Assembly (NCBI GenBank): GCA_022828105.1
Contig: JAJEJC010000005.1
Span: 62,001 to 126,000, forward strand
DNA length: 64,000 nt
Origin: Dehalococcoidia bacterium
GTDB taxonomy: Bacteria > Chloroflexota > Dehalococcoidia > Bin125
Direction of reading: 5' to 3'
Shown: positions 50,925-59,223 of the stretch, in pieces
How positions within the stretch are numbered: the stretch's first letter is position 1
Layout of the letters: the number at the start of each line of letters is the position of its first letter
Program-made: the position numbers and the translations under genes
Notes under the pieces: model-generated
Told to the model about the DNA's origin: nothing
What the model saw: only the letters and a program-made list of their open reading frames with translations
Database searches by the model: none

Positions 50925-51665
50925 ATGAGCAATCGAAGTGACGGCGTGCAGAACGACGATCTCGAACCCGGCACCATTCTGACGTATCGCGAAATGTGTG
51001 AAGCAGAGCAATCCAGTCTCCAACGCGGTATGAACTACCGAATGCACGTAGACCACAGCGTGCTTCTGATGAGCCGCCGCCCAGGAGCCCCGTATGCGGA
51101 TATGGTCGAAGACGGCGGCTCTACCCTCGTTTACGAGGGCCACGACGCCACACGCTCACTCGATGGACCGGATCCAAAGCAGGTTGACCAGCCTCTAGTT
51201 ACCTCAGCAGGCAATCCAACCCAAAACGGGCTCTTCATGGCCGCGGCCACCGCCTTTCTCAGCGGGCAACATCAAGCGGAGCGGGTACGCGTGTACGAGA
51301 AGGTTCGAACAGGGATCTGGGTGTTCAATGGTCTCTTCCTTTTGACAGATGCATGGACGACAAACGCCTCAGGTCGCGAAGTGTTCAAGTTTCGCCTCGA
51401 GCTTGTACACGTCGACGAGTCTGTCACAAGCCGAGCAGATCGCAGTGTTACTTTGGGCCGTTCCCCAGGTCGCCTCATTCCATCGACCGTGAAACAAGAG
51501 GTCTGGAAAAGGGATGGTGGGAGATGCGTCGAGTGCGACGCCACGGATGATCTCCACTTCGATCACATCATTCCCTATTCGGCCGGAGGTTCTTCGACCA
51601 AGGCAGAGAACATCCAGATTCTCTGCGCTCGTCACAATCTCGAGAAGCGAGACCACATTCGGTGA
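50925..51665 (+). CDS. SRA-like/HNH fusion, predicted modification-dependent endonuclease
   Basis: 246 aa. The N-terminal ~165 residues follow the SRA/YDG pattern: GTILTYREMCEAEQSSLQRG, HSVLLMSRRPGAPYADMVEDGG..LVYEGHD, KVRTGIWVFNGLFLLTDAW and VFKFRLELV. SRA domains flip out 5-methylcytosine or its derivatives. The C-terminal domain is a complete HNH with zinc Cys: RDGGRCVECDATDDLHFDHI and IQILCARHNLEKRD. Such fusions act alone as type IV restriction enzymes cleaving modified DNA. GC is lower than in the flanks, suggesting acquisition. There is no methylase nearby, as expected for type IV. The SRA call is by motif and is less certain than the HNH. Confidence 0.75.
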   Translation: MSNRSDGVQNDDLEPGTILTYREMCEAEQSSLQRGMNYRMHVDHSVLLMSRRPGAPYADMVEDGGSTLVYEGHDATRSLDGPDPKQVDQPLVTSAGNPTQNGLFMAAATAFLSGQHQAERVRVYEKVRTGIWVFNGLFLLTDAWTTNASGREVFKFRLELVHVDESVTSRADRSVTLGRSPGRLIPSTVKQEVWKRDGGRCVECDATDDLHFDHIIPYSAGGSSTKAENIQILCARHNLEKRDHIR

Positions 51666-51736
51666 GCACTTCGAACAAACGCTAAACACATTGGCGCGAT
51701 GAGTCGCGAATCGCTCACTGAGAAACGGAGTACGAA

Positions 51737-52498
51737 ATGCCCGGACGACTCGAAGGCAAAGTTGCGATTGTGACCGGCGGCGGGGCGGGGATGGGCGCGG
51801 CGGAATGCCGGCTCTTTGCCCGTGAGGGTGCAGCCGTCGTGATCGCCGATCTCTATGAGGAAGGCGGCCGAGCGGTCGAAGCGCAGATCAGGTCCGAGGG
51901 CGGCGCTGCCAACTTCGTGAAGATGGATGTGACCGCCGAGGAGGACTGGAACGCGCTGCTCGCCTCCAGCCTGGACCGGCACGGCGGTCGGCTCGATGTA
52001 CTGGTCAACAACGCCGGACTCTCCTCGACTTCGGTCGACGATCCGGACTCGACCGAGGGCTGGCACCGGATCATGAACGTCAACGCGACCGGTGTCTTCC
52101 TCGGCACCAAGCTCGGCTCGGCCGCGATGCGCTCCGCCGGCAACGGCGGTTCGATCGTCAACATCTCTTCGATCTACGGCTTCGTCGGCTCGGACGGCGG
52201 ACACCCCGCCTACCACGCCTCCAAGGCCGCCGTGCGCAACTACTCCAAGGCCATGGCCGTCCGGCTCGGACCCGAGGGCATTCGCGTCAACACCGTCCAT
52301 CCCGGTTTTATGCCGCCGATGCGCTCCGGTGTCACCGTCAGCGACGAGGCGCGCGCTCGGTTGCGGCGCGCCATCCCGCTGCGCCGCACCGGCGAGGTCG
52401 ACGAGGTGGCCTACGGCGTGCTCTTCCTGGCCTCCGACGAATCTTCTTATGTCACTGGCGCCGAGCTCAAGATCGACGGCGGATTCCTGGCCCGCTGA
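51737..52498 (+). CDS. SDR-family NAD(P) oxidoreductase
   Basis: 253 aa with GGAG before the ATG. It has AIVTGGGAGMGAAECRLF (cofactor loop), LVNNAGLSS, catalytic Ser in NISSIYGFVG, YHASK, and the C-terminal SSYVTGAELKIDGGFLA. The pattern fits a 3-alpha/20-beta-hydroxysteroid dehydrogenase-like alcohol dehydrogenase. It stands alone between the nuclease and the secreted protein; the substrate is unknown. Confidence 0.88.
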   Translation: MPGRLEGKVAIVTGGGAGMGAAECRLFAREGAAVVIADLYEEGGRAVEAQIRSEGGAANFVKMDVTAEEDWNALLASSLDRHGGRLDVLVNNAGLSSTSVDDPDSTEGWHRIMNVNATGVFLGTKLGSAAMRSAGNGGSIVNISSIYGFVGSDGGHPAYHASKAAVRNYSKAMAVRLGPEGIRVNTVHPGFMPPMRSGVTVSDEARARLRRAIPLRRTGEVDEVAYGVLFLASDESSYVTGAELKIDGGFLAR

Positions 52499-52516
52499 GC
52501 GCCGACGTGAATCTGC

Positions 52517-52561
52517 ACGAGCGTTAGCTGGGCGCAAAATCGACGAGCGTCAGCCGGGCGC
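52517..52561 (+). repeat. two imperfect 19-bp direct repeats
   Basis: ACGAGCGTTAGCTGGGCGC (52517-52535) and ACGAGCGTCAGCCGGGCGC (52543-52561) match at 17 of 19 bases, with start points 26 bp apart. They sit directly behind the SDR stop. Downstream is a hairpin GCGCCGC / GCGGCGC without a T tract. The repeat may be a remnant duplication or part of a termination region. Confidence 0.5.
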
Positions 52562-52646
52562 CGCGGTTTGAGCGGCGCTACCGCGATAAACTATCGTCAA
52601 CTAACGCCAAGGCGGGCGGCCATCAGAAGAAGCTGGAGAAGCAGAA

Positions 52647-53468
52647 ATGCAGCACACGCTCTCGGACACGTGGACTCGGCGCGGGCTGATCATTGTCGCC
52701 GTCTTGGCCACACTCGCGGCGCTCAGCGTTTCACTGATTCCGTCAACCAGTGCGCAGCAAGGCTTGCCCGAGATTCCGCACTGGTTCTGGGGCACCGACG
52801 CACATGCCTTCAATGGCGCACGCGTGTCTGCCCTGGACCAGAACGGCAATGTCCTCGCGGTCACCGAAGAGGAAGACCACCCTGTCGTCAGACAGGGTGG
52901 ATGGTCCTACGCGATAGCGACGGACGAAGCATCGCGTGTGACATTCCGGATTGACACGCGGGACGGCACCTTTGAGACGGATCCCAAGACCGTCATCGGC
53001 GACGGAGAGGACACGGAGATCTCGATTGCCGAGTTCCGGCACGAAGTCACCGCCGCCGCAACCAAACCAATCCAGATCATTGCTCGACTGCACCCAACTC
53101 GCACGTACCGGACCGTCGAGTTCAACATCCGAATCAATGGAGTTGACGCTGACCCTGCCCCGCGGGCGCGATACATGAGTCCGCGAGAGGCAACCAATCG
53201 GTGGCTTGAGAGCAGCCTGATCGATGCCGGCGACGGATTCCAGGTTCGCGTCATCGCCTGCAAACGAGACAACGACAGCCTGGTATTCGGGTTGCGGGTC
53301 GAGGGTCACGATGACATCTTGCCGCGTCAGCGGCTGTTCAGTTCCTCGATCGAGGACAACCGATGGAAGCACAGCAACCCAATTGACGTCCCTCTACCCG
53401 GTCGCCAAGGCGAAGGCTTCGAGCTATCCCGAGACGAGGGCTGCACCGGAGGCCACCTGGCTCCCTAG
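52647..53468 (+). CDS. secreted protein with a PHWFWGT-type beta domain
   Basis: 273 aa. The signal peptide is at residues ~12-37 (GLIIVAVLATLAALSVSLIPSTSAQQ) with a likely AQ cleavage site. The mature part begins GLPEIPHWFWGTDAHAFNGARVSALDQNG, a small beta domain that I associate with exported proteins of Chloroflexota. The rest is beta-rich without recognised catalytic motifs and ends in a Cys-containing DEGCTGGHLAP. Function unknown. It has a GGAG before the ATG, and a hairpin follows the stop. Confidence 0.65.
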   Translation: MQHTLSDTWTRRGLIIVAVLATLAALSVSLIPSTSAQQGLPEIPHWFWGTDAHAFNGARVSALDQNGNVLAVTEEEDHPVVRQGGWSYAIATDEASRVTFRIDTRDGTFETDPKTVIGDGEDTEISIAEFRHEVTAAATKPIQIIARLHPTRTYRTVEFNIRINGVDADPAPRARYMSPREATNRWLESSLIDAGDGFQVRVIACKRDNDSLVFGLRVEGHDDILPRQRLFSSSIEDNRWKHSNPIDVPLPGRQGEGFELSRDEGCTGGHLAP

Positions 53469-53494
53469 GCACAGCCGACTCCGAAGACCACACC

Positions 53495-53523
53495 GAGCCC
53501 GTCGCCAACAGAGCGGCGGGCTC
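53495..53523. terminator. bidirectional terminator-like hairpin between convergent genes
   Basis: An 11-bp stem GAGCCCGTCGC / GCGGCGGGCTC with one G-T pair and a 7-base loop lies between the ends of the secreted protein gene and the MFS gene. It has no T run on either side, so it may be only a structural barrier. Confidence 0.5.
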
Positions 53524-53529
53524 GCCGCG

Positions 53530-54885
53530 TTAACCGACTGCTCGCTTCTGCTGAGCCGACCGCGCCGCAGGATTCGTTGACGGCGTGATCAGCGCCGCGA
53601 CACGCCGCACCAGGGTCGACAGCGGCATCCTCCGTTTGGCCGGCAGCCGCAGCATCAGGCAAAGAACCGCAGATGCACCCCAGAGGCCAGCACAGGCATA
53701 GAAGGCTACCTCGTATGAGCCCAATGCGTCGTGCGCATGACCAACTAGCGCGGGTGTTGCTGCGCTAATCCCCATTGCCACGGGAAACCCGACCGCGCGC
53801 ACCGAACCGAGAAATCGGCGGCCGAAGTACTGGGCCCAGAACATATCCTGAATCGGGATGTTTCCTCCAATTCCCAGCCCCATCAACGCCAGAGAGCCAG
53901 CGATCAACCAGATGTTGCCTGTCGGTCCGGCATTGATCACAAGAACAAAGCCAACAGCACCCATCGCGAACGAGACGAATCCGACCATTCGAGTATCGAG
54001 TCGGTCGAGCGCCCAACCCCACGGAGGTTTCGTCAGCATCGACAGCAACGAGAATGCACCAACCGCCAACGGCGCTTCAAAGCCGCTGAGTCCGTTGTCC
54101 CTCAGAAAGAAGACGCCGTTTGTCAATATTGCAAAGATTCCGACCACGGAAATGCCGAAGATGAGGACGATGAGGTAGAAGGCGGGAGTTCGCAGCGCCT
54201 CGCCGCGAGTCAGAGAGGTGACCTCATCGTGCTCAGCGGCGCGAACCTGGTCTGGCGTCAGGTGACTCGATCCTCCGTCAGGCAAGAGGCCGTGGTCTTC
54301 GGGTCTTCGTCGCATGAGTAAGGCTGAAGGAATCAAGAATGCCGCCACGCAGACGCCGAGCACAATCCAAGCTGTCCGCCATCCCAATGGGCCGATCAAC
54401 ACTCCAGCAACAAACGTCGGCCAGACCAGTCCAGCCATGGACACACCCATCGACGTCCAACCCAACGCTTGACCACGCTTGACGACAAACCACTTCGAGA
54501 CAGCAATGGAGACAACGAGAAATCCCGCAACCGAGGCGGAGGTGACGAGGAACACGCCACGAATCAGCAAGAACTGCCAATACTCCTGTACCTGGCTCAT
54601 GAGAATCGCCGCTGGAATGCAGATTACTGCCGCTGACAGCATGATCGGTCGAGCGCCGTAGCGGTCAACACGACTTCCAATCAGGAATCCGATCAGCATC
54701 AGGAGAAGCTGGCCAACAGTATCGGGTAGGAAGATCTGACCGCGGCTCCACCCGAAGTCATTCGCTAACTCAGGCGCAAACACAGCACTGACGGAGGTCT
54801 GCACCCCCACAGTGACGAACTGCGCGGTGAACGCCGCCGCGACCACCACCCAGCCGTAGAACACCGGTCGGCCGAAGATGGTCAT
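53530..54885 (-). CDS. MFS transporter (12 TM)
   Basis: 451 aa with twelve hydrophobic segments. It starts MTIFGRPVFYGWVVVAAAFTAQ, has the loop IGSRVDRYGARPIMLSA, and a charged central loop (DGGSSHLTPDQVRAAEHDE). It is the same OFA/monocarboxylate-like branch as the gene at 21308-22663. Lower GC than its neighbours suggests acquisition. The substrate is not readable. Confidence 0.85.
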   Translation of the reverse strand: MTIFGRPVFYGWVVVAAAFTAQFVTVGVQTSVSAVFAPELANDFGWSRGQIFLPDTVGQLLLMLIGFLIGSRVDRYGARPIMLSAAVICIPAAILMSQVQEYWQFLLIRGVFLVTSASVAGFLVVSIAVSKWFVVKRGQALGWTSMGVSMAGLVWPTFVAGVLIGPLGWRTAWIVLGVCVAAFLIPSALLMRRRPEDHGLLPDGGSSHLTPDQVRAAEHDEVTSLTRGEALRTPAFYLIVLIFGISVVGIFAILTNGVFFLRDNGLSGFEAPLAVGAFSLLSMLTKPPWGWALDRLDTRMVGFVSFAMGAVGFVLVINAGPTGNIWLIAGSLALMGLGIGGNIPIQDMFWAQYFGRRFLGSVRAVGFPVAMGISAATPALVGHAHDALGSYEVAFYACAGLWGASAVLCLMLRLPAKRRMPLSTLVRRVAALITPSTNPAARSAQQKRAVG

Positions 54886-54924
54886 GAACGAACGCGCTTC
54901 GCGGGCGTGACGTGTCAGGCGCGG

Positions 54925-55779
54925 TCAGGCCGAGGGGACTTCGAGGCCGAGCGCGGCGAACATCTGCTCCATGCCCTCGCCGAAGCTGCCATCGCGCGGA
55001 CGCCCCAGCGTCGCGCCGCCGTCGACCACCAGCGCGTGGCCGGTCACGAACGACGCATCGTCGCTCGACAGCCACAGCGCCGCGTGCGCGATGTCGGCCG
55101 GCTGACCCGAGCGCTGGATCGGCTGGAACCGGCCCATGATCTGCCCGACCGCCTCGACCGTCTTGTCCGCTTGCTCCGCCGAGAGCCCGAGCGACTTGGC
55201 GAAGATCGGCGTCGCGATCCCGCCCGGGCAGATGCAGTTGACGCGGATGCCGAACTCGCCCAGGTCGTACGCGGCGACCTTGGTCAGATGCATCACCGCC
55301 GCCTTGGCCACGCTGTAGACGGCAGGTCCGTTGCCCGCGCCCACGCCGGCGATCGATGCGGTCGACACGATTGAGCCGCCGTCGCCCTGCGCCTGCATCG
55401 CCCGCGCGGCGTGCTTGATGCCGAAGAACACGCCCTTGAGCAGCCCATCCATCGTCTGGTCGTACTCGGCTTCTTCGACCTCCGTCAGGCCGCCCAGCGC
55501 GCCCGCGTAGCCGGCGTTGTTGAAGATGGCGTCAATCCGCCCGAAGCGGTCCACGGCGTGCGCAACCGCGCCCTGCACATCGGCCTCGACCGAGACGTCG
55601 GCGTGGACATAGCTCGTGTCGCCGCCGATCGCCTCGACCAGCGCCTGCCCGCGCTCATCCTGGATGTCCGACACGACCACGCGACCGCCTTCTTCGGCGA
55701 ACAGCCGCACCGCGCCCTCGCCGATGCCGCTCGCGCCGCCGGTGATCACCGCCACCTTGCCGTCGATTCGTCCTGCCAT
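54925..55779 (-). CDS. SDR-family oxidoreductase
   Basis: 284 aa. It has AVITGGASGIGEGAVRLF, FNNAGYAGALGG, catalytic Ser in VSTASIAGVGAGNG, YSVAK, and the C-terminal ASFVTGHALVVDGGATLG. A 25-residue tail after the fold (RPRDGSFGEGMEQMFAALGL) may take part in the active site. It is a single gene divergent from the next SDR at 55918; the two are not closely alike, so they are not a recent duplicate. Confidence 0.88.
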   Translation of the reverse strand: MAGRIDGKVAVITGGASGIGEGAVRLFAEEGGRVVVSDIQDERGQALVEAIGGDTSYVHADVSVEADVQGAVAHAVDRFGRIDAIFNNAGYAGALGGLTEVEEAEYDQTMDGLLKGVFFGIKHAARAMQAQGDGGSIVSTASIAGVGAGNGPAVYSVAKAAVMHLTKVAAYDLGEFGIRVNCICPGGIATPIFAKSLGLSAEQADKTVEAVGQIMGRFQPIQRSGQPADIAHAALWLSSDDASFVTGHALVVDGGATLGRPRDGSFGEGMEQMFAALGLEVPSA

Positions 55780-55917
55780 GATGCGTCCTCCTGGGAGTGG
55801 ATTTCATTCGCGTCTTCGTAGGATACGCAGGGGCCGCGCTTCAGCGACTCTCTAGACTGCCCATCCGACGGCATCAACCCGCACAGCAACACGCACGGGT
55901 AGCAAAGGAACAGTCCC

Positions 55918-56661
55918 ATGGTCGACCGACTCAAGGACAAAGTGGCGTTGATCACGGGCGGATCGCGCGGCCAGGGCGCCGCCGAGGCCGAACTCTTTGC
56001 GGCCGAAGGCGCGCAGGTGGTGATCGCCGATGTGCTCGACGACGACGGCGCGCAAACCGCTGCGCGAATCGGCGGCGCCGCCAGCTACCACCATCTCGAC
56101 GTGACCGACGAGGACGCCTGGCACGCGCTCGTCGCAGAGATCGTCGAGCAGCACGGACGCCTCGACGCGCTCGTCAACAACGCCGGCATCTACCGCAACG
56201 CGCCGATCGTCGAAATGACGCAGGACATGTACCGCCAGGTGATCGAGATCAACCAGATTGGCGTCTGGTTGGGCATGAAAGCGGTCGGGCCGCAGATGAT
56301 CGCGCAGGAATCAGGCTCGGTCGTCAACATCTCGTCAACCGCCGGATTCCGCGGCGGCCCGGGATCAATCGCCTACACGGCCAGCAAGTTCGCCGTGCGC
56401 GGCATGACCAAGGTCGCCGCCCGCGAGTGGGGTCGCTACAACATCCGCGTCAACAGCATTCACCCCGGCCCAATCGACACGATGATGCTGCACCAGGTCC
56501 CCGGCTTCGAGGCCGACAGCGAACGCTTCCTGCGCAATACCCCGCTCAGGCGCGCCGCAGACCCCACCGAGGTCGCCTACCTCGCCCTCTACCTCGCATC
56601 CGACGAGTCCAGCTTCAGCACCGGCGCAGAGTTCGTCGTCGACGGCGGCGGCCTGGCCTAA
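55918..56661 (+). CDS. SDR-family oxidoreductase (hydroxysteroid dehydrogenase-like)
   Basis: 247 aa. It has ALITGGSRGQGAAEAELF, VNNAGIYRNAP, catalytic Ser in NISSTAGFRGG, YTASK, and SSFSTGAEFVVDGGGLA. The GGSRGQG cofactor loop and the overall pattern fit the 3-alpha-(or 20-beta-)hydroxysteroid dehydrogenase group. Its stop overlaps by 4 bp the stop of the PIN-domain gene on the opposite strand. Confidence 0.88.
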   Translation: MVDRLKDKVALITGGSRGQGAAEAELFAAEGAQVVIADVLDDDGAQTAARIGGAASYHHLDVTDEDAWHALVAEIVEQHGRLDALVNNAGIYRNAPIVEMTQDMYRQVIEINQIGVWLGMKAVGPQMIAQESGSVVNISSTAGFRGGPGSIAYTASKFAVRGMTKVAAREWGRYNIRVNSIHPGPIDTMMLHQVPGFEADSERFLRNTPLRRAADPTEVAYLALYLASDESSFSTGAEFVVDGGGLA

Positions 56662-57068
56662 TCTCCCGACTTCAGCGCGGCCAGGAATTCGGGCGCTCTG
56701 ACAATCTTCACACCCTCGAACTCGCCGAGCGACAGAAGGTGCTTCCGGTCTCCAGTTACGAGATAATCGGCCTCGGCGTGAACAGCGCACTCGAGCACGC
56801 GGTTGTCAGGGTGATTGCCTGGAACGACGGCGATGGTTCGCGGCGGGTCGATGATCGTCGCAAGATCTCGAAGGTCCAAAAGCGCCTCCGCGATCTCGGT
56901 TGCCGATCGACCGAATTTCCTGCCAAGAACCCCTTCTACTTCGCGAAAGATCAGGTCGGAACTGATGAGTTCGAACTGCCGTTTTAGGGTAGCCTCCAAC
57001 ACGCGTTCCTCGTTACCCGAGAAGAGCACACCAGAAACGATGACGTTTGAATCCAAAGCAGCCTTCAC
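56658..57068 (-). CDS. PIN-domain toxin (putative type II TA toxin)
   Basis: 136 aa. Acidic PIN residues: Asp in AALDSNVIVSGVL, Glu in IFREVEGVL, Asp in NHPDNRVLECAVHAEADYLVTGD. It is of the TIGR00305-type PIN family, which differs from the VapC form at 13074. It is preceded by a 4-bp-overlapping small gene with RHH-like features. It is expected to be an Mg2+-dependent RNase. Confidence 0.82.
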   Translation of the reverse strand: MKAALDSNVIVSGVLFSGNEERVLEATLKRQFELISSDLIFREVEGVLGRKFGRSATEIAEALLDLRDLATIIDPPRTIAVVPGNHPDNRVLECAVHAEADYLVTGDRKHLLSLGEFEGVKIVRAPEFLAALKSGD

Positions 57069-57322
57069 CTATAGAGTTCCGGATTTTCGGCGCGAAACTC
57101 CTCGATGAGTCGTGGCACATCCTCGCGAGTGATGCCGTGTTTCTTCGCCAATGCGTGCCCGTACTTGAAAGTCGCTTGCCAGCGCTCCTCGCGCAGTACG
57201 CGCTCAATCGCGTCACTGACGAACTCGTCGAGTGTGCAGCCCTGCTTGCTGACTTTAGCCTCAATGGACTCAACCTGAGCACACGTCAGCGTGACGGTGA
57301 GGTCAACGGTCTCATCAGTCAT
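57065..57322 (-). CDS. antitoxin-like RHH protein paired with the PIN toxin
   Basis: 85 aa from the ATG at 57322; further upstream reading to 57406 is possible but unlikely. The N-terminus VDLTVTLTCAQVESIEAKVSKQGCTLDEFVSDAIERVLREE fits strand-helix-helix (ribbon-helix-helix), and the rest (ATFKYGHALAKKHGITREDVPRLIEEFRAE) is a charged helical tail. Overlap with the toxin start indicates translational coupling. Confidence 0.7.
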   Translation of the reverse strand: MTDETVDLTVTLTCAQVESIEAKVSKQGCTLDEFVSDAIERVLREERWQATFKYGHALAKKHGITREDVPRLIEEFRAENPELYR

Positions 57323-57402
57323 GGGGCTACCTGACCAGCTTGCGCTTGTGCCGCCAATTGTGTTGGTGTGCGTGGCAATTGTCAACCGCGCCTTGTCGGT
57401 GT

Positions 57403-58119
57403 TCACGCCAGTAACTGCCTCGACAGATCGGCGAAGTCGGTGGCGTTGACCGTGAACGAGGGGTCGGGCGACAGATCGGGGTCGTTGCCCTCGCCGCGCT
57501 CACCGACCACGGGGACGTAGGCGGTGGGCATCCCGGCGCGGGCGGCGGCCTGGAGGTCGCCCTTGTGCGCGGCGCACATCATCACTTCCGAGATGTCCAG
57601 ACCCAGGAACTTCGCGCTCGCCTGGTAGGCCTCGGGCTCAGGCTTGTAGTGACCGAGGAACTCGCAGCTCAGGATGCCGTCCCAGCTAATCCCGTTGTAC
57701 TTGCTGCAGTCGACCGCGATTGCCCACGACATCACGGTCAGCACCGTCACCCTGTAGCGCGAGCGCAGCGACTCCAGGCATTCCGGCGATCCCGGCCAGG
57801 CGTTCATCCGATGCCAGACCTGGTTGAGCTCGTCCCGCTCGTTCATGTCCAGCGTGAGTTGTGGATGCGCGTCCATCACCTCGTCGAGCACCCGGCGATG
57901 AAGCTGATCGGCGTTGAGCCAGGGCAAGTCGCCGCGACGCACCAGTTGCAGCCGCCGGAACATGGTGAAGCGCCACATATTCGTGAACGCCGCCGCGTCC
58001 AGCTCGACGCCCTGCGCCTCGGCTATCGCCGAGACCTCGCCCTTGATCGTGTGGTGCCAGTCGAAGATCGTCCCGCCGACATCCCAGGCTAGGGCCTTCA
58101 CGTTGCTCAGATCGGTCAT
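57403..58119 (-). CDS. haloacid dehalogenase type II paralog
   Basis: 238 aa, exactly the length of the gene at 2700-3416 and of the same subfamily. Motif I is AWDVGGTIFDWH with the nucleophilic Asp. At the Ser-Asn of motif II (LSNGN in the paralog), it reads TVMSWA. Motif III is KPEPEAY, and MMCAAHKGDLQAAARAG follows. The altered motif II may change the substrate or lower activity. It precedes the PIN pair on the same strand. Confidence 0.82.
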   Translation of the reverse strand: MTDLSNVKALAWDVGGTIFDWHHTIKGEVSAIAEAQGVELDAAAFTNMWRFTMFRRLQLVRRGDLPWLNADQLHRRVLDEVMDAHPQLTLDMNERDELNQVWHRMNAWPGSPECLESLRSRYRVTVLTVMSWAIAVDCSKYNGISWDGILSCEFLGHYKPEPEAYQASAKFLGLDISEVMMCAAHKGDLQAAARAGMPTAYVPVVGERGEGNDPDLSPDPSFTVNATDFADLSRQLLA

Positions 58120-58149
58120 CGCCGCCTCCAGTTGCGCTTCTTCAATCGC

Positions 58150-59217
58150 TCAGGACATCGAGGCTAGCCGGTCCCGCACTCGGGGCAGAATCTCGCGCGC
58201 GACGCGAACGGTATAGCCGTCATCCGAGTCGTCCGGCGACGGTGGATTTGGGATTGGATGCAACACCACGTGCTCGAACTCAATCCCGTCCGAAGCGGCT
58301 TCGCTCAACACCGACACCAACTGCTCGGCGACTTGCTCGGATGTCCCGTGCAACGAGAACGCGTCCGCGTGGGATTCAGCCAGGAAATCGACCGCGCGCC
58401 CGGCCTTGAGCAGGTCCGGATCATGGTGGAAGTCGGGCCAGACGCCGCGCTCGTGCTTGAGTATCTCTGGGTCAGGCCCGTCCCAGGTCAGACCCGCCGG
58501 CTCGAACAGCATCGGCGAGTACTCGTAGTAGCCCGCGGCCATCGCCTTGCCCATGATCCGGGCCTCCTCCGGATCATCGACGAACACGGTATGGAAGATG
58601 ATCCCCAACGGGATCGACAACGGATCACGTCCGGCATCCTCAGCCCCGCGCCTGATCTTCGAGACCGTGTCCGCAATCGTGGTCTGATCCGTCCCCACGC
58701 GCATGAACACGCCGTCGGCGACGCGTCCGCCCATCTCCAGCGTGCGCGGACCGCCCGCCGTCAACCAGACCGGCACGGGTCGATGGAATGGCAGATACGC
58801 AGGACGCTCCGCGCCGACCTCGATCTCATCTCCGGCCAGCAAGCCGCGCATCAAGGCGATCGCGTCCTCCATCTCGGCGACCCGCGCAGGCCGCAGTCCG
58901 CTGAGACGCACTGCCGTGTCGCCGGCGCCGAATCCCAGCGCCACTCGACCTGGAGCCAGCTCGTCAATCGTGGCAATCGAGGAGGCCGTCACCGACGGAT
59001 GCCGCGTGACCGGATTGACCAGCAGCGTGCCCAGGTGGATCGACTCGGACGCTTGCGCCGCCGCTGCCAGCAGGACGTAGGTATCGCGCCGCCGCAACTG
59101 CGAGTCCGGCAACCAGGCGCAATCCCAGCCCAACGATTCGATCCGGGCGATGTCGGCGGCGAACCTGGCGGGCGACTCGGCGTCCTGCCGGTTGATGCCG
59201 AACTTCGGAACGCGCAC
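58150..59217 (-). CDS. LLM-class F420-dependent oxidoreductase
   Basis: 355 aa. It has the luciferase-like start KFGINRQDAESPARFAADI, IESLGWDCAWLPDSQ, TLLVNPVTRHPSVTAS, and GRVALGFGAGDTAVRLSG, which fits Mer/methylene-H4MPT-reductase-like and F420-binding relatives. It probably uses F420 for hydride transfer; a flavin is an alternative. It sits 30 bp from the HAD gene and 6 bp from the amidohydrolase, so the three form one minus-strand unit. Confidence 0.85.
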   Translation of the reverse strand: MRVPKFGINRQDAESPARFAADIARIESLGWDCAWLPDSQLRRRDTYVLLAAAAQASESIHLGTLLVNPVTRHPSVTASSIATIDELAPGRVALGFGAGDTAVRLSGLRPARVAEMEDAIALMRGLLAGDEIEVGAERPAYLPFHRPVPVWLTAGGPRTLEMGGRVADGVFMRVGTDQTTIADTVSKIRRGAEDAGRDPLSIPLGIIFHTVFVDDPEEARIMGKAMAAGYYEYSPMLFEPAGLTWDGPDPEILKHERGVWPDFHHDPDLLKAGRAVDFLAESHADAFSLHGTSEQVAEQLVSVLSEAASDGIEFEHVVLHPIPNPPSPDDSDDGYTVRVAREILPRVRDRLASMS

Positions 59218-59223
59218 GTCCCG

